From positions 25,876,212 to 25,940,211 of the forward strand of contig NC_054876.1 in NCBI RefSeq assembly GCF_018320785.1: DNA of 64,000 nt, read 5' to 3'. This DNA comes from Cheilinus undulatus. Taxonomy: Eukaryota > Chordata > Actinopteri > Labriformes > Labridae. The first letter of the stretch is position 1. The number at the start of each line of letters is the position of its first letter. A program made the position numbers and the translations under genes. The notes under the pieces are model-generated. The model was not told the origin of the DNA, did not search any database, and saw nothing but the letters and a program-made list of their open reading frames with translations. This document shows, in pieces, positions 51,001-61,528 of the stretch.

Positions 51001-51949
51001 CATGGAACTATCTCCACTAACATTTATGACTTTATTTACTAGTTTTTAAAGCAGTCATAAATGTGTTCTTGAATATGATCATCCATAGACCTGAACTCTG
51101 TGCTTTGAATATTCTGTTTCATTTTGCATCCCTGTATTTTCATCATCAGTTTATGTTTGCATGGATGCATTAGATTCTTGGATTGATCCCTGAAAGGGCT
51201 CCTTGTTAGTTTTTCCATTTGCAGAAAGCCCAGCGGAACGTGCTGCACACTCAGAGCTTGTTAGAGGCTCATTTGTTTTCTTGCTGTTATCAGCAACACT
51301 GGTATTTACACTGACTCACCGAAACTCTAGCCCGGTTTCGATGACATTTGTATCTACCCTGCCCTCTGTTGACACAAGGAAACACTGCACTGCCTCTTCT
51401 GTGGCTGTTTGACACATGACCACTGAACTTTCACTGCCACATCAGAGCACAAATTACATTTAGATTCAAGTCAATAAAACCCAACAAAACTAGTAGTCTG
51501 ATTTTCTGCTTTCAGTACTTTCATATTCTGTCTCTGCATTTTTTGCTTGGTAGCACCAGAATGGATGTAATGCTCTTAAATATGTGAATTCATCACCAAA
51601 CTAAGGCAAAAAAAATGTAAAAAAGAGAGAAACTTAACATTTAGTTATCTCAGGTGTTTTTAAAATCTGCTTCTCTCTTTTTCTCTGCTCTCAGCAATCC
51701 CTGGACAGTCGCCACCGCCTGCTGTGCAAGCAGAGAGAGGACGCCAAAGACCTGAAAGATAACCTGGACCGGAGAGAGAACCTGGTCTCCACTTTTCTGT
51801 CCCGCCAGTTGTCGGCCGAGCAGCTGCAGGATTACCGGCGCTTTGTGCAGACCAAGGCATCGCTGCTCATCAGGCAGAAGGACCTGGAGGAGAAACAGAG
51901 GCTGGGAGAGGAACAGCTGGAGGCACTTACTAACAGCCTGAATGTGTGA
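39337..51949 (+). CDS. shroom1: SHROOM1, complete coding region in eight exons, about 1,594 residues
   Basis: Shroom proteins bind actin (ASD1) and Rho kinase (ASD2) and control contractile actomyosin and cell shape. Exons join in phase with GT-AG borders: 39337-42020, 42143-42329, 43817-43863, 44312-44941, 45043-45642, 48222-48330, 48924-49196 and 51695-51949. Near the N-terminus are [26 protein letters not shown] (residues 48-58) and [10 protein letters not shown] (about 82). ASD1-like motifs are [20 protein letters not shown] (about 625-645) and [18 protein letters not shown] (735-752). ASD2 covers about 1325 to the C-terminus, from [15 protein letters not shown] to the coiled-coil segments. 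No PDZ domain is seen, which fits SHROOM1 (the vertebrate SHROOM1 also lacks one). The protein is longer than human SHROOM1 (about 850 residues, from memory), mainly in the low-complexity linkers. The position between AFF4 and SOWAHA supports the call. Confidence 0.92.
42143..42329 (+). CDS. shroom1: SHROOM1 coding exon 2
   Basis: Acceptor ttattatttag and donor gtaagc bound 187 bases. In the spliced frame it reads [20 protein letters not shown] and later [10 protein letters not shown] and [10 protein letters not shown]. The other frames hit stops, which supports this join. Confidence 0.82.
42354..43747 (+). mobile_element. Tc1-like element in SHROOM1 intron 2, decayed
   Basis: The ends are imperfect inverted repeats: left TTATAAGGAGTATTCACCCC then CTTGG; right end reversed TTTAAGAAGTATTAACCCCC then TTGG. 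The plus strand carries transposase remnants: a helix-turn-helix piece ([16 protein letters not shown], 42623-42805), [12 protein letters not shown] at about 43140, and a [11 protein letters not shown] DDE segment at about 43315. Stops and shifts break the frame. The left end lies only about 24 bases after the exon 2 donor. Confidence 0.8.
43817..43863 (+). CDS. shroom1: SHROOM1 coding exon 3 (47 bases)
   Basis: Acceptor tcctctacag and donor gtatgt bound a short exon encoding [15 protein letters not shown] plus two bases. The phase fits both neighbours. Confidence 0.7.
44312..44941 (+). CDS. shroom1: SHROOM1 coding exon 4 (Ser/Arg-rich linker)
   Basis: The acceptor is atgccag just before TTCCCAGATG. 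The alternative AG seven bases later would put a stop directly in frame, so the upstream site is chosen. It encodes [19 protein letters not shown], then low-complexity Ser/Pro/Arg sequence ([20 protein letters not shown]), and ends at SRPSS before donor gtaagt. Confidence 0.85.
45043..45642 (+). CDS. shroom1: SHROOM1 coding exon 5 (acidic linker and start of ASD2)
   Basis: Acceptor cctcccacag and donor gtgaat bound 600 bases. The first part is acidic ([20 protein letters not shown]). The end reads [20 protein letters not shown], then [13 protein letters not shown], the beginning of the Rho-kinase-binding ASD2 region. Confidence 0.87.
46015..47475. mobile_element. Tc1-derived snapback element in SHROOM1 intron 5
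   Basis: TA flanks both sides (46013-46014 and 47476-47477). The ends share long inverted repeats: CAGTGCATTCAGAAAGTATT and AAGTGGATTTAGAAAGTATT (reversed right end), continuing to CTACACTCAGTAC more than 100 bases in. The forward part (46236-46475) has the Tc1 5' untranslated region and the start of a transposase ([20 protein letters not shown]). The same segment recurs in reverse orientation at about 46745-46990, followed by TCTGAATACTTATG. The element therefore holds two inverted 5' halves and no complete transposase. Confidence 0.78.
48222..48330 (+). CDS. shroom1: SHROOM1 coding exon 6
   Basis: Acceptor ttcttttctag and donor gtaatt bound 109 bases encoding a linker ([19 protein letters not shown]) that ends in ADITEKK, where the ASD2 coiled coil resumes. 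Confidence 0.8.
48924..49196 (+). CDS. shroom1: SHROOM1 coding exon 7 (ASD2 coiled coil)
   Basis: Acceptor caattaacag and donor gtgagg bound 91 whole codons: [40 protein letters not shown], and [16 protein letters not shown]. The heptad-like Leu spacing and the family-like [13 protein letters not shown] segment mark ASD2. Confidence 0.92.
49440..50201. mobile_element. Truncated second copy of the TTAA-flanked GGAATTT repeat
   Basis: The interior has the same GGAATTTG and TTTGGGGAAATTTG words as the element at 1077-2096. The right end is the same as well: GTGGGAGAAACTA, AAATGCA, then AAAGCTTTGGTTTCAGGAGG before TTAA (50202-50205). The left terminus is not found. It is interrupted by a LINE-tail-like insertion at 49741-49940. 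Confidence 0.55.
49741..49940 (-). mobile_element. LINE 3'-end-like insertion nested in the repeat
   Basis: On the minus strand the end reads GAATGACAATAAAGCTCCTT then GAATTGTTG. This resembles the 3' tails of fish LINEs (GACAATAAAG...). It breaks the surrounding GGAATTT array, so it inserted later. Confidence 0.45.
51695..51949 (+). CDS. shroom1: SHROOM1 coding exon 8 (ASD2 end and stop)
   Basis: Acceptor ctgctctcag ends at 51694. It encodes [20 protein letters not shown], then [20 protein letters not shown] and [18 protein letters not shown], with stop TGA at 51947-51949. This is the end of the Shroom ASD2 domain. Confidence 0.93.
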   Translation, partial: QSLDSRHRLLCKQREDAKDLKDNLDRRENLVSTFLSRQLSAEQLQDYRRFVQTKASLLIRQKDLEEKQRLGEEQLEALTNSLNV

Positions 51950-53235
51950 GAGGACAGGAGTAACAGAAGCACTGATTTCTTCTTCTTCTTTTTTTTTTTT
52001 TTTCTTGACTTGCCCTGATGGAGGGGTGAATCATTCAAAAGGACATTCAGAGGCCTTTAGGTGTGCTTTTTAGACACTATAAAACACAATGTGTGGATCC
52101 AGTCAGCCTGTTATTTTTGCACCTAGTCTTTGTGCTTAAAGGAGTTTGACTGCTGTCTGCATTCCTTTCATAACTAAAGGCCGAACAAGAGCTGAGCATT
52201 TAAGACTGTAAAGACTGAAGCTCCTTGCTTTCTCTGCTCATCTAATCACCACACATTGTCATTCGCACAATCTGCAGAGCTTTTCCTAATATTTTGGACT
52301 TGTTTCCGTTGACTTTAAGCAGAGGAATGAACGGATTTTTGCGTGCCTTCATATTTGCAGAACATTTTCCATTAGAGCTGCTGGTTGGAAACTTTGCGTC
52401 CTTCTTTAGTTTTCCAGCTACTGCCCTTCACTTTCCGTAAAGATGATAGTTGCTCAAAGCCCTGCATCTGCACCTGAGGAAACCTTCTATAAGCTTTAAG
52501 ATTATACTTTGACCAGGAAGAAGACTTCAGTAAAACGAGAGTAGCCTGAAAGGGGTTGCTGTACTGTATCATGTCAGTAAAAAAAATGTACGATAGATGT
52601 AGTTGATTTAATCTTTTTTCATAATGTTCTTTTATAAAAAATGTTTCAAATTAAGGCACTAAAAACCAAAAAGGGTGAATGAAGAAAAGCACTTTGTTAT
52701 GATACGTGAATGCACATTTATTCAAAACCACAATTGTTTCAATCTCAAGTGAAAGAAAGCCTTACTCCATCCGTTTAAACAATATTTCTCTCTTCACTTT
52801 GAATAGGAATGTTGAAATAATGTTCTGAAAAAGGTACACGAGCACACCCCAGCAACATTAAGGAATGTGTAAGAATTCTTTTCCAGCTTATTTCATGCTT
52901 AATGTTATTAAGTCTTGATGATTTCATGCTGGAACGGTTCCTCATACTGAGGCAGTAAACCTCTTTAAAGCAGATTATAAGTAAGCAACAATTATTTCTC
53001 CCAATGTCCCTTTGTCGCAGAAGTGACACGTGATACTTGAAATGCTTTTTTTGTATGGGTAAGTCCACAATCTTCACTTCAGGTGTCTTAAACTAACTTT
53101 CTCTTCTCTACCTCCACTGTTTAGCCCCTTTTTAGACACACATAACCTTTAGATTTATTTAAATTTACACAGTTGTCTCTAGTCAAAAAGTTCTTATTGA
53201 AAACACTTTGAATAAAGTTATTTTCCCTTATTTTT
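51950..53235 (+). other. shroom1: SHROOM1 3' UTR (inferred)
   Basis: Non-coding sequence after the stop, with poly(A) signal AATAAA at 53211-53216. A second AATAAA at 54303-54308 could extend it. The interval starts with a T-rich run at about 51990-52002. Confidence 0.5.
53211..53216 (+). terminator. Poly(A) signal AATAAA, probable SHROOM1 end
   Basis: A canonical hexamer 1.26 kb after the stop, followed by T-rich sequence. Confidence 0.45.
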
Positions 53236-54302
53236 AAAAGAAAACATCACTGCGTCTATGAAATTAGCTTCTATTGCTGTATTAATTTCTATTGACTGAA
53301 TTTTTTAACCTTAAAAGAGTTGTTTTAGAGTCATGTGAGCTGCTGCTCTACATGTGCAGTTTGTGTGTGTGTGTCTTTGCTTGGAATCATGAATGTCTTA
53401 ACTATGTGTGCGTAGAGATTAGTCGTTGAACAGAGACAGAACTCCTCTTGGTGTTTGCTGTGTACTTTTTAAACAAAGCTCCTGTTACGTCTTAATGTGA
53501 TCAAAATGTTATCATCCCTCAGGAAGCTAAACCGGTTTGCTGTACTGAGAGTAACACACCAAGTGTTTGGGTTGCTCTAATGATTTTTAATGCCACAAAG
53601 CATCATTAGCAGTTATTACGCACTCATAAATAACTTAATCAGTGACCTAAGATGTCAGAAAAAGAGGACAAATAACTTTTTCCAGACACTGGAATCCCTT
53701 CCATGCCTTCACCCCCAAAGCATTTCTCTGAAGATTTACGTCCGGCCTGTTTCAGTTTGCTAAACAAATGTATGTTTGTTTTGGCCTTTGTGCTGACGCA
53801 GAGCTGAAGGGTTAGAAAAACTCATGTTGTTTCCTGCAGCCTGCTGGAATTCCTGAAGCATGCATAAGACCAATATTTTGAAGTAGGGAAGCAAAGAGTG
53901 GGGAGAAAGTGAGGGAAAAGCTCACACAAAGGAGCAGCACATGGAGAAATAATCCTTTTAGTTCTTGCTGTGTGTGCATACTAACAAATATTTGACAAAT
54001 TCCTGAGTCATTTCTTGTTTCTGTCTTTCAATCAAAGCAGATTTTGTTAAGGTCGCAGGAAAAGGGTGGCTGTTTTTCAGGCGAGGGGTTTGTTTCAAGT
54101 ACTGGTGGCGTGCGACATTAATACGTGCAGAACTTTTTTTAAAACGAGGATGAAAAGATGTCTTAAGATCCCAGTTGGTGGTATGACAGCAGAGACATTT
54201 CTGAAGCCACATTTTCTGCTATATTTCCTTTCAGTTTTGAGAGTTTGAGTTGTTTTTGTGCCTGTTTGGAATTGTAAATTCCATGATGTTTGTAATATTG
54301 TG

Positions 54303-54308
54303 AATAAA
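54303..54308 (+). terminator. Alternative distal poly(A) signal AATAAA
   Basis: A second plus-strand hexamer 2.35 kb after the SHROOM1 stop, followed by TGTACATTTTTTCC. It could mark a longer 3' UTR. Confidence 0.25.
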
Positions 54309-55207
54309 TTAAGCTCTCCCTCTCCTCCAAGTGTACATTTTTTCCTTTCAGTCCCCACAGTGACAAGTCAAAAGCATTTGGAACAGGAGCATAAAGTGTA
54401 GACTACATACTATACATGAAGCTGCAGATATACGCTACATGAAGTATTTATGGAATAGGAGATTTTTGTCTTAAGCTGCTGTTGAAATATTCATTCTTTT
54501 AGAAGAGGAATCACTGGATATTCTATACCTTATTTTGCTTAGTTTCACCATCATCTCCTAAAAGAAGGGGGCATCTTTTGTAGGTTCTTTATTTTGAATG
54601 CCTTAATATGTTCCTATCAGAGCTCGTTTCTGCCCTCTGCAGGTAGACCAGCACACTGCATCTTAAAATTAAATGACTGCCAACAACTGTGGACAAACAA
54701 ATCAATTCAAGGATTAAATAATGAGAGAGGAGTGAGAGGAGTGTTGTTTTAAAGAGAAATGTACAGAAAGAGGCTGATGAAAATGACATCTTCGAATAGA
54801 AAAGCAAGCACTTCCTTTAAGCATCCACCCAGTTCTTTTAGCTTTTTAAGTAAATGCCTTCATTATCTCTGCAGCTATCCCAACAAAGTTTTGGGACAAT
54901 GTGGTAACCCTGTTGCATACAGAACTGCTCTAGATAAGTCTCTTAAATCAATACCGGTATGTTTAATCATAAGAAAATGCTGGATTTGGACAGAATTTTT
55001 ATTTTTTAGATTATTCTAATACAGTATCCGGGCAAAAACTGTAAGCTGAGCTGATTTTAAAGGGTAGTAAGCTCTGTCCCCTGCGTTTTTAGCTCAATAC
55101 TTAAAAGGCCAGTTTCATGAAAAAGTACAATAAGAAAGGAGATATCTAAATATTAGTTTGGCCTGCCATGGACAGATAGTTTAAACTAGGATTAGTGATC
55201 CAGGTTT

Positions 55208-55377
55208 TTTTTTTTTTTAAAGGTATATTATTATTATGCCTTCATTTAGAGAGACATGACAGTGGATATAGTCAAATAGGGATGAGAGAGTGGGAGAGAC
55301 ATAGCCACAGGCTGGACTTGATCCCAGACCACCTGCGCACGTGGGGCACGGCCTTACCTCTTGGCCATCTGAGCCCC
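55208..55377 (-). mobile_element. tRNA-derived SINE copy C with perfect target duplication
   Basis: The flanks agtgatccaggttt (55194-55207 and 55378-55391) are identical 14-mers. Read in reverse, the body starts GGGGCTCAGATGGCCAAGAG, with box A-like TGGCCAAGAGG, GTGCCCCACGT and box B-like GGGATCAAGTCC, and ends in an A-rich tail next to the left duplication. This is the best-preserved of three related copies in the window. Confidence 0.8.
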
Positions 55378-55414
55378 AGTGATCCAGGTTTTAAACAGTG
55401 GTGGGTCTAAGGTA

Positions 55415-55610
55415 CAGTGGATTCAGAAACTAAGCAGACCCCTTAACTTTTTAAAATTTTGTTATGCTGCAGCCTGATGTACAGCTTAAAAAATCATTTA
55501 TTGTTATTAATCTAGACTCAGCTGAAGCTGAAACAGTGGTTAGATGGAGGCCTCAGGTCAGTGTTAAACACATGAAAGCCTGCTTGGAGTTTGAAAAAAA
55601 AAAAAAAAAC
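55415..55610. mobile_element. Solo terminal fragment of a Tc1-like element
   Basis: It starts CAGTGGATTCAGAAACTAAG after TA at 55413. It continues ATGCTGCAGCCTGATG, AAAAAATCATTTATTG and TTAATCTAGACTCAG, matching the terminal repeat of the element at 46015-47475. It ends with a transposase scrap (CACATGAAAGCCTGCTTGGA). Confidence 0.6.
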
Positions 55611-56989
55611 TCCATGTGAAAGCCAGAATTTAATGCTGATAACGATTTTAGGCTTTTAGGCTATGGAATATCAAATGATATTACGTTTTTTTGTATAAGG
55701 CTAGAACATGTTATTATAAAAAAGACTGGTATTTGTGTAAGATATTGTTCATTGCTCGATCACAAGCAGCTGGTACATTTTACTCCTTTTACCCATGAAA
55801 GCGGGAAGTTTGAGTAATTTCTTGGCTGTGAGAGGTCTTTTACCACATATGAAAACCATGAACATAATTTTGAATATTAAAATCAAGTTTTAAATGATTA
55901 TAAAACACTGGATTACACGTTAAAATGTGTCTTTGAAGTCCATAAAGTAAAAAAAAACAGCTAGAATGTCTAACGTACCTGTTAAGCTTGGGACCGGGGT
56001 CATGGTTTAACTGGTGCTGAATTAACTCCATTAAGCATTAAACCCTGCTGCATAAACGTTACAAGGAAAGAGTTTATAGCATGCCAGTGTACATTTTAAG
56101 AGATTGTTCTGGAATAGAAAATATATGTGTCTTCACAGATGCCCGCTTGAAAAAATAAATGCTGGTGACTCATTAATTGTATGGAATAACTATGCCAACA
56201 CCTGCTTTTGGCTTCACCATCTCTGAACCCAGGCATTTGTTTTGAAATTCTCTGTTTATGAAATATAAATTGGAAATTAAATGATTGCATAAAGGTTTTG
56301 GTGGTCCCCAAGAGATTTTCAGGTCTTAAAGTGGGCCAAAGCACACTGAAGTCTGGGACCAGCTGTTCTAAACAATCAGTTCAATCACTGGACTGCTTCT
56401 CCTTACATGGCAGCATAAGGACTTGGACTTGAGCACTTGTAGCACTTTCACACCACCTACAGTGGATCATCAAACCAGTTTTTAAATTTCACAAAGACAA
56501 CCCAAGTATAATGCAGTGTCTGAATGATTATTTAATTTTTTAAGGGGGGAAAAAATCCAAACCTATCAGGCCTTTTGTGAAAAAGTAATTGCCTCACTTG
56601 TTAAATCAGGAGTTAACTGTGATTAACCACAGTTTCTGGAAAGCTGAGTTCAATTTCACTGGCCACACCTGGGCCTGATTACCACCAGATTTGTTGAATG
56701 AAGAAATCACTTAAATAGAAGCTGTCAGACAAAGTGAAGTAGGCTACAAGATCTAAAAAAAAAAAAAAACAAAAAAAAAAAAACACATGCCATGATCCAA
56801 AGAAATTCAAGAACAAATGAGAAACAAAGTGATTGAAATCTATCAGTCTGAAAAAGATTACAAAGTTATTTCCAAGGCTTTGGGACTCTAGTGAACCATG
56901 GTCAGAGCCATTATCCACAAATGGAGAAAACTGGGAACAGTGGTGAACCTTCCCAGGAGTGGTCGGCCAACCAGAGTGACTCCAAGAGT

Positions 56990-57837
56990 GCAATGATGAC
57001 TCATCCAGGGGGTCACAGAAGAACCCAGAACAACATCCAAAGAACTGCAGGCCTCACTGGCCTCAGTTAAGGTCAGAGTTCATGACTCAACCATCAGAAA
57101 GACACTGGGCAAAAATGGCACCCATGGTAGAGTTCCAAGGCCAAAACCACTGCTGACAAAAAAAAAGAACACAAAGGCTCGTCTCACATTTGCCAAGATA
57201 CATCTTGATGATCTCCAAGACCTTTGGAGAAATATTCTGTGGTCTGACGAGACAAAAGTTGAACTTTTAGGAAGGTGTGCGGCCCGCTACAGCTAGCATG
57301 AAAATAACGCAGCATTTAAAAAAGAACATCATGCCAACAGTCAAACATGATGGTGGCAGTGTGATGGTCTGGGGCTGCTTTGCTGCTTCAGGACCTGGAC
57401 CACTTGCTGTGATTGATGGAACAATGAATTCTGCTGTCCACCAGAAATTTAGGCCAATGTCTGACCATCAGTTCATGACCTCAGGCTCAAGCCCTCATGG
57501 GTTCTGCAGCAGGACAATGACCCAAAATATACCAGCAAGTCCACCTCTGAATGGCTCAAAAACAAACAAACAAACAAACAAACAAACAAACAAACAAACA
57601 AACAAACAAACAAACAAACAAACAAAAAAAAAAACCCAAAGAAATTTAGGTTTTGGAGTGGCCAAATCAAAGTCTGGACTTAAATCCAACTGAGATGCTG
57701 TGGTGTGACTTTAAATGGGCTGTTCATACTCAAAAACCCTCCAATATGGCGGAGTTAAAACAATTCTGCAAAGAAGAGTGGGCCAAAATCCCTCCACAGC
57801 AATGTGAAAGACTGATCACCAGTTATCGCAACTGATT
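56990..57837 (+). pseudogene. Tc1 transposase pseudogene
   Basis: The open piece from 57277 covers the GGSVMVWGCF core and runs into the AAAC repeat. The C-terminal end resumes at 57653 with NQSLDLNPTEMLW and ends ERLITSYRN. The frame before the repeat (about 57440-57540) is shifted across the segment that should hold the second catalytic Asp (a QQDND-like motif in intact relatives). Not functional. Confidence 0.8.
57557..57634. repeat. (AAAC)n microsatellite inside the Tc1 transposase
   Basis: About 17 AAAC units ending in an A run. On the plus strand it encodes Lys-Gln-Thr-Asn repeats, on the minus strand Cys-Leu-Phe-Val repeats. It probably expanded from an AAAC-like codon stretch in the gene. 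Confidence 0.85.
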
Positions 57838-58087
57838 TCAGTTATTGCTGCCAAGGGTGGCACAACCAGTTAATAGGTTCAGGGGGCAATTACTTTTTCA
57901 CACAGGGCCAGATAGGTTTGGATTTTTTTACCCCCTTAAAAAATTAAATAATCATTCAGACACTGCATTTTGTATTTTTACTTGGGGTTGTCTTTGTGAA
58001 ATATAAAAATTGGTTTGATGATCTGAAACATTTAAGTGTGATAAATATGCAAAAATCAGAAATCAGAAATAGTTTTTCACAGCACTG

Positions 58088-61000
58088 TATTCAAACCGTA
58101 TTCATACACTGACAACAGAAGCTGTTTTGTGAAGTGTTCATGAGTATGAACTTATCTTATTCATACTCATTCTCCCATCGCAGCAGGAGCGGTTTGGAGT
58201 TTGGCATAAGACACTTAAACATATAACTGCAAGAGCTGGGAATCCGACCCCCAACTGTTACTGAGAGATAACGTACAACTGAATCAAAAGAGCCCATTTC
58301 ATCCAGAACCCTCTCTTTTTTAGGACTAAATCTGAAAATGTTATTATTTTAATCCAAAAACAGTGTAATGCTGGATTGTCTGTTTGGCCTTTTCAAGAGC
58401 CAGCTGGTTCATGCTAGCATGCTACCAAAATAACCAGCTCTTATTTTAAGAAAAAATCGTCACATTTTGTGTCCCAAAGCAGGGCTTAATGATATACTCA
58501 GGAGGGATATTTTCTCATCACGCTGTCTTCCTTCTGTCTTGTCTCTTTCATGCATCTCTGCCCTTGTTTGTTCAGCCTGACAGAGGAATGTCGTCCAGTT
58601 TGTTTGTCAGCAACAACAAATGCTTATCAGAATAGATAGAAAGGGCAGAGGAAAGAAAACAAAGATTCCATGATGGCAAGTGCTTGAGGAAACCCCAGGA
58701 GGATGGTGAGATAGCAGAAAGCACTTTCAGTCAGACTTAAAACCTAACCTAAGGAGCTCTCAACATGTATAATCTTTGTCAGACACCAACTGAATACTAA
58801 TTGTGTTTAGTGAAATTACAAAACAGTGTAAGTGATGGTGCATTTTGTAGACAATAAACAAAGAAGCAGGAGCAGGATGGCCTGAGCACTGCAGCAGCAG
58901 CAGCAGGCCTGTCTCAGTGCTAGGTAATGACATCTCTGCTGCTGATTATCAGAGCCCATCTGTCTCCACAGACATGCAGAGAAACACAGAACAGAGCATA
59001 AAACAAAAATTGGGAAGCAAGAGCAGAAATTGTGATTATTTTTGTGTCAGTCTGCTAAGTCAGGAATGTTGTTGATCATGTTGATGACTCTGTAATTACA
59101 ATGCCAGAAAAATGGCTTCACAGCTCACTTTTTAACCTTCAACTCTGAACTCTCTGCCTGCAGGAATGTCAGCACACCTTCAGTTTAACCTCTACCAGTC
59201 ATTACACAGCTCAGGTATGAAGGCTAACAAAGCAGAAGACACAGACGATAAAACTACACTGATATATCATCATGATTTATCACCTCTTGGTGTCACTGTC
59301 AGCACCAAGCTCTAATTTAGTCACCCTAAGGTATTTCCATAACTATCACTATCTGGCGTATGGGATAACAGCTTACAATGAAAAAACAAAAATCATCCTA
59401 GACCATCCTCATTTTTATGTCTACTACTTAACCCAGCAAGATGTTGGGCATCATCATAAAGACTATGACTGATGTAAAACTGTCTTTCATTTGGAATTAA
59501 ATGTGGCTAGCAGGCCTTCTTCAGATCTCTGTCCTATGAGATAAAACTAAAGCTACAGCCAACTGACAGTTTAGCATAGCTGAGACAGAAAAAAAGGGGC
59601 ACCTTTCCAGCTTGGCTCTGTCTAAAGGTTAACATACCTGACAGTTGCCTGGCAATGCCATGCTTCTAAATCTACACACTCACGTTTTATTTGCCCTGAA
59701 AGACGTGTGTGGTCCCCATGTTTGGGCTAGTTTCCATCCTGTCTGATTCATGTCAGGCCAATCACAGCTTCCAATAATATGAGGCGGGTTTTATACCAGG
59801 ACACTCACCTTGATTTCAGAGATGAAGTTTAGTTAAAGACACAATGGAAATAAGACAGCCCATGCACTTTTCTACCAGGTTCCTAGCTTGCTGTAATTCA
59901 GTCATCTTAGCTGTGATACAACATAAAACCTTATGTGTATGAATGTGCGGTAAATCTTGTGGCATAAGAAGATTCTCTGGTTGAATCTATTCTTAACATA
60001 GACTGGTAAACTTCAGGACTATATCAAAAATAGTATATATTGTATATAATATTTATTGGCTCTCCCAACCAAATTATGTCAGGCTAAATGTTCATGAGCT
60101 ATTTACAAGAAGCCAAAAGTTTCAATAAATCAAATTGGGAATATTAGCAACATCTTACAGTCAGATTCTAGTTTGCAGGACTTATTCAAATCTCTTTTCT
60201 TCCTTTTGTTCCTTCTACCTGCACACTTCTAGTGGTGGTCTCTTTTGAAACATAGATTGCCGAGATGGTGGACAACGTGGAAGGGAACCTCCTTATGTGT
60301 ACATGGTACATGAAAGGCTTGTTCTAGGTTAATTATCAGTGTGTCTTAGATTGCATACTTCTGTTAGTATATTGTAATACCATACATTTACATGCAGTAC
60401 AGAGCACTTTAATCACAGTAACAGTGTTACTTCCTATTAGTCTTACACTAACAGAAAGTAACATTGGTTTAACTGCCTCTGTTTTCTTATACTTATTTTT
60501 TAACAGCAAGTTATAAGTAGACATTAGGCGACTGTAATTAAAATTTTACAGCTCTTTTCTCTATTAGATCCATGTAACTTGTATTTTTTGTTAACATTAT
60601 TTGCATATAGAAAATTAACATATTTTGCCTCAAATGCCCTTTGCTTTATTCAAATCTGTTGCCATTGCTATTAACACATTGACTAACCTGCAGATGCTAA
60701 TGCTAGCTAGCGCACTAGCATGCGAACAGTACAACATTTGCTAACATTACTAATATGTGTGTCCTGGGGTATTTTGGCTTCACTTTTGCGCAACCAAAGC
60801 GGTTTGTGATGTGTTGTCCTCATTAATATAACATCATTGCTCATTACATCCAGTTCCAACACGGCACTTCATGCACACGCGATATTGGTGTTGCTCTTGA
60901 CGTTAGCCAAACAAACAAAAAATGTTCAGCGGTTCCCAAATAAATCAAGCCTGGCCTGTCCATTGCTGTTTGAAAGAAGTTAGAGTCTCAATTAATACTA

Positions 61001-61198
61001 TTTTTCTGTACTTAACCTTAACACTAATAATTATTCTTTTTTCTGCAGACTTTCAACACATTACATGGAGTGATGTTTCATTTTTAAGTGAAACAAATGT
61101 ATCTGTTTAGTTGAGCAAAGACAGGACTAACTCAGAAATTGTTCTGCATTATAAACTACAAACCCTACCTTTAGAAACAGAGATATATAAACCAACTT
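58088..61198. other. Intergenic, nothing recognised
   Basis: No supported exon, RNA or mobile element. A short AGCAGC run is present at about 58893-58908. Confidence 0.35.
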
Positions 61199-61528
61199 TC
61201 ATATTTCCTTAGCACAAACTTTTCCTTTACTAATCTTATTCGATGTTATGCTTCTGTTGCTTTTTTTTAACGGAAAGGATCTGACTTCTTCCACCACTCT
61301 GGGTCTTGTTCTTGACCTTGTGGCCTTTCTCCTGGCAGCAGCAGCAGCAGCAGAGGAACATTTGCTTAATAAATCCCTCAGGCTGGTAGATGAAACATCG
61401 TCTTGACATAAAGACAATGCACGCTGCTGGGGGAGTGACATCATGAGACATGAAAGAAACAGAGGGAGGCTACTCAAGGCGAGGATAAGACTAAAGAAAT
61501 CCTTCCCAAACACTTCTTCTTTCCACAT
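61199..61528 (-). other. Unrecognised minus-strand open frame with GCT/CAG run
   Basis: A 109-codon frame with six Ala from GCTGCTGCT triplets (61337-61355), which read as six Cys in the next frame. There is no recognisable domain, no clear splice context and no homologue that I know. It may be chance or part of the SOWAHA 3' flank. It is not supported as a gene. Confidence 0.1.

Larger units (their letters stand above)
56460..58087 (+). mobile_element. Full-length but broken Tc1-like element
   Basis: The TA flanks are at 56458-56459 and 58088-58089. The left end CAGTGGATCATCAAACCAG matches the reversed right end after a deletion: the right end reads CAGTGCTGTGAAAAACTATT and reaches GATCATCAAACC about 75 bases in. 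The repeats then share a long stretch including TCACAAAGACAACCC on the left and its complement on the right. The plus strand carries transposase motifs MPTVKHDGGSVMVWGCFA, then a damaged DDE region, SLDLNPTEMLW, and CKEEWAKIPPQQCERLI. An A-run (56755-56783) and an AAAC expansion break the frame. Confidence 0.87.

Noticed and set aside
57473..57689. Minus-strand Cys-Leu-Phe-Val repeat frames
   Set aside because: These are the antisense reading of the AAAC microsatellite inside the Tc1 element.
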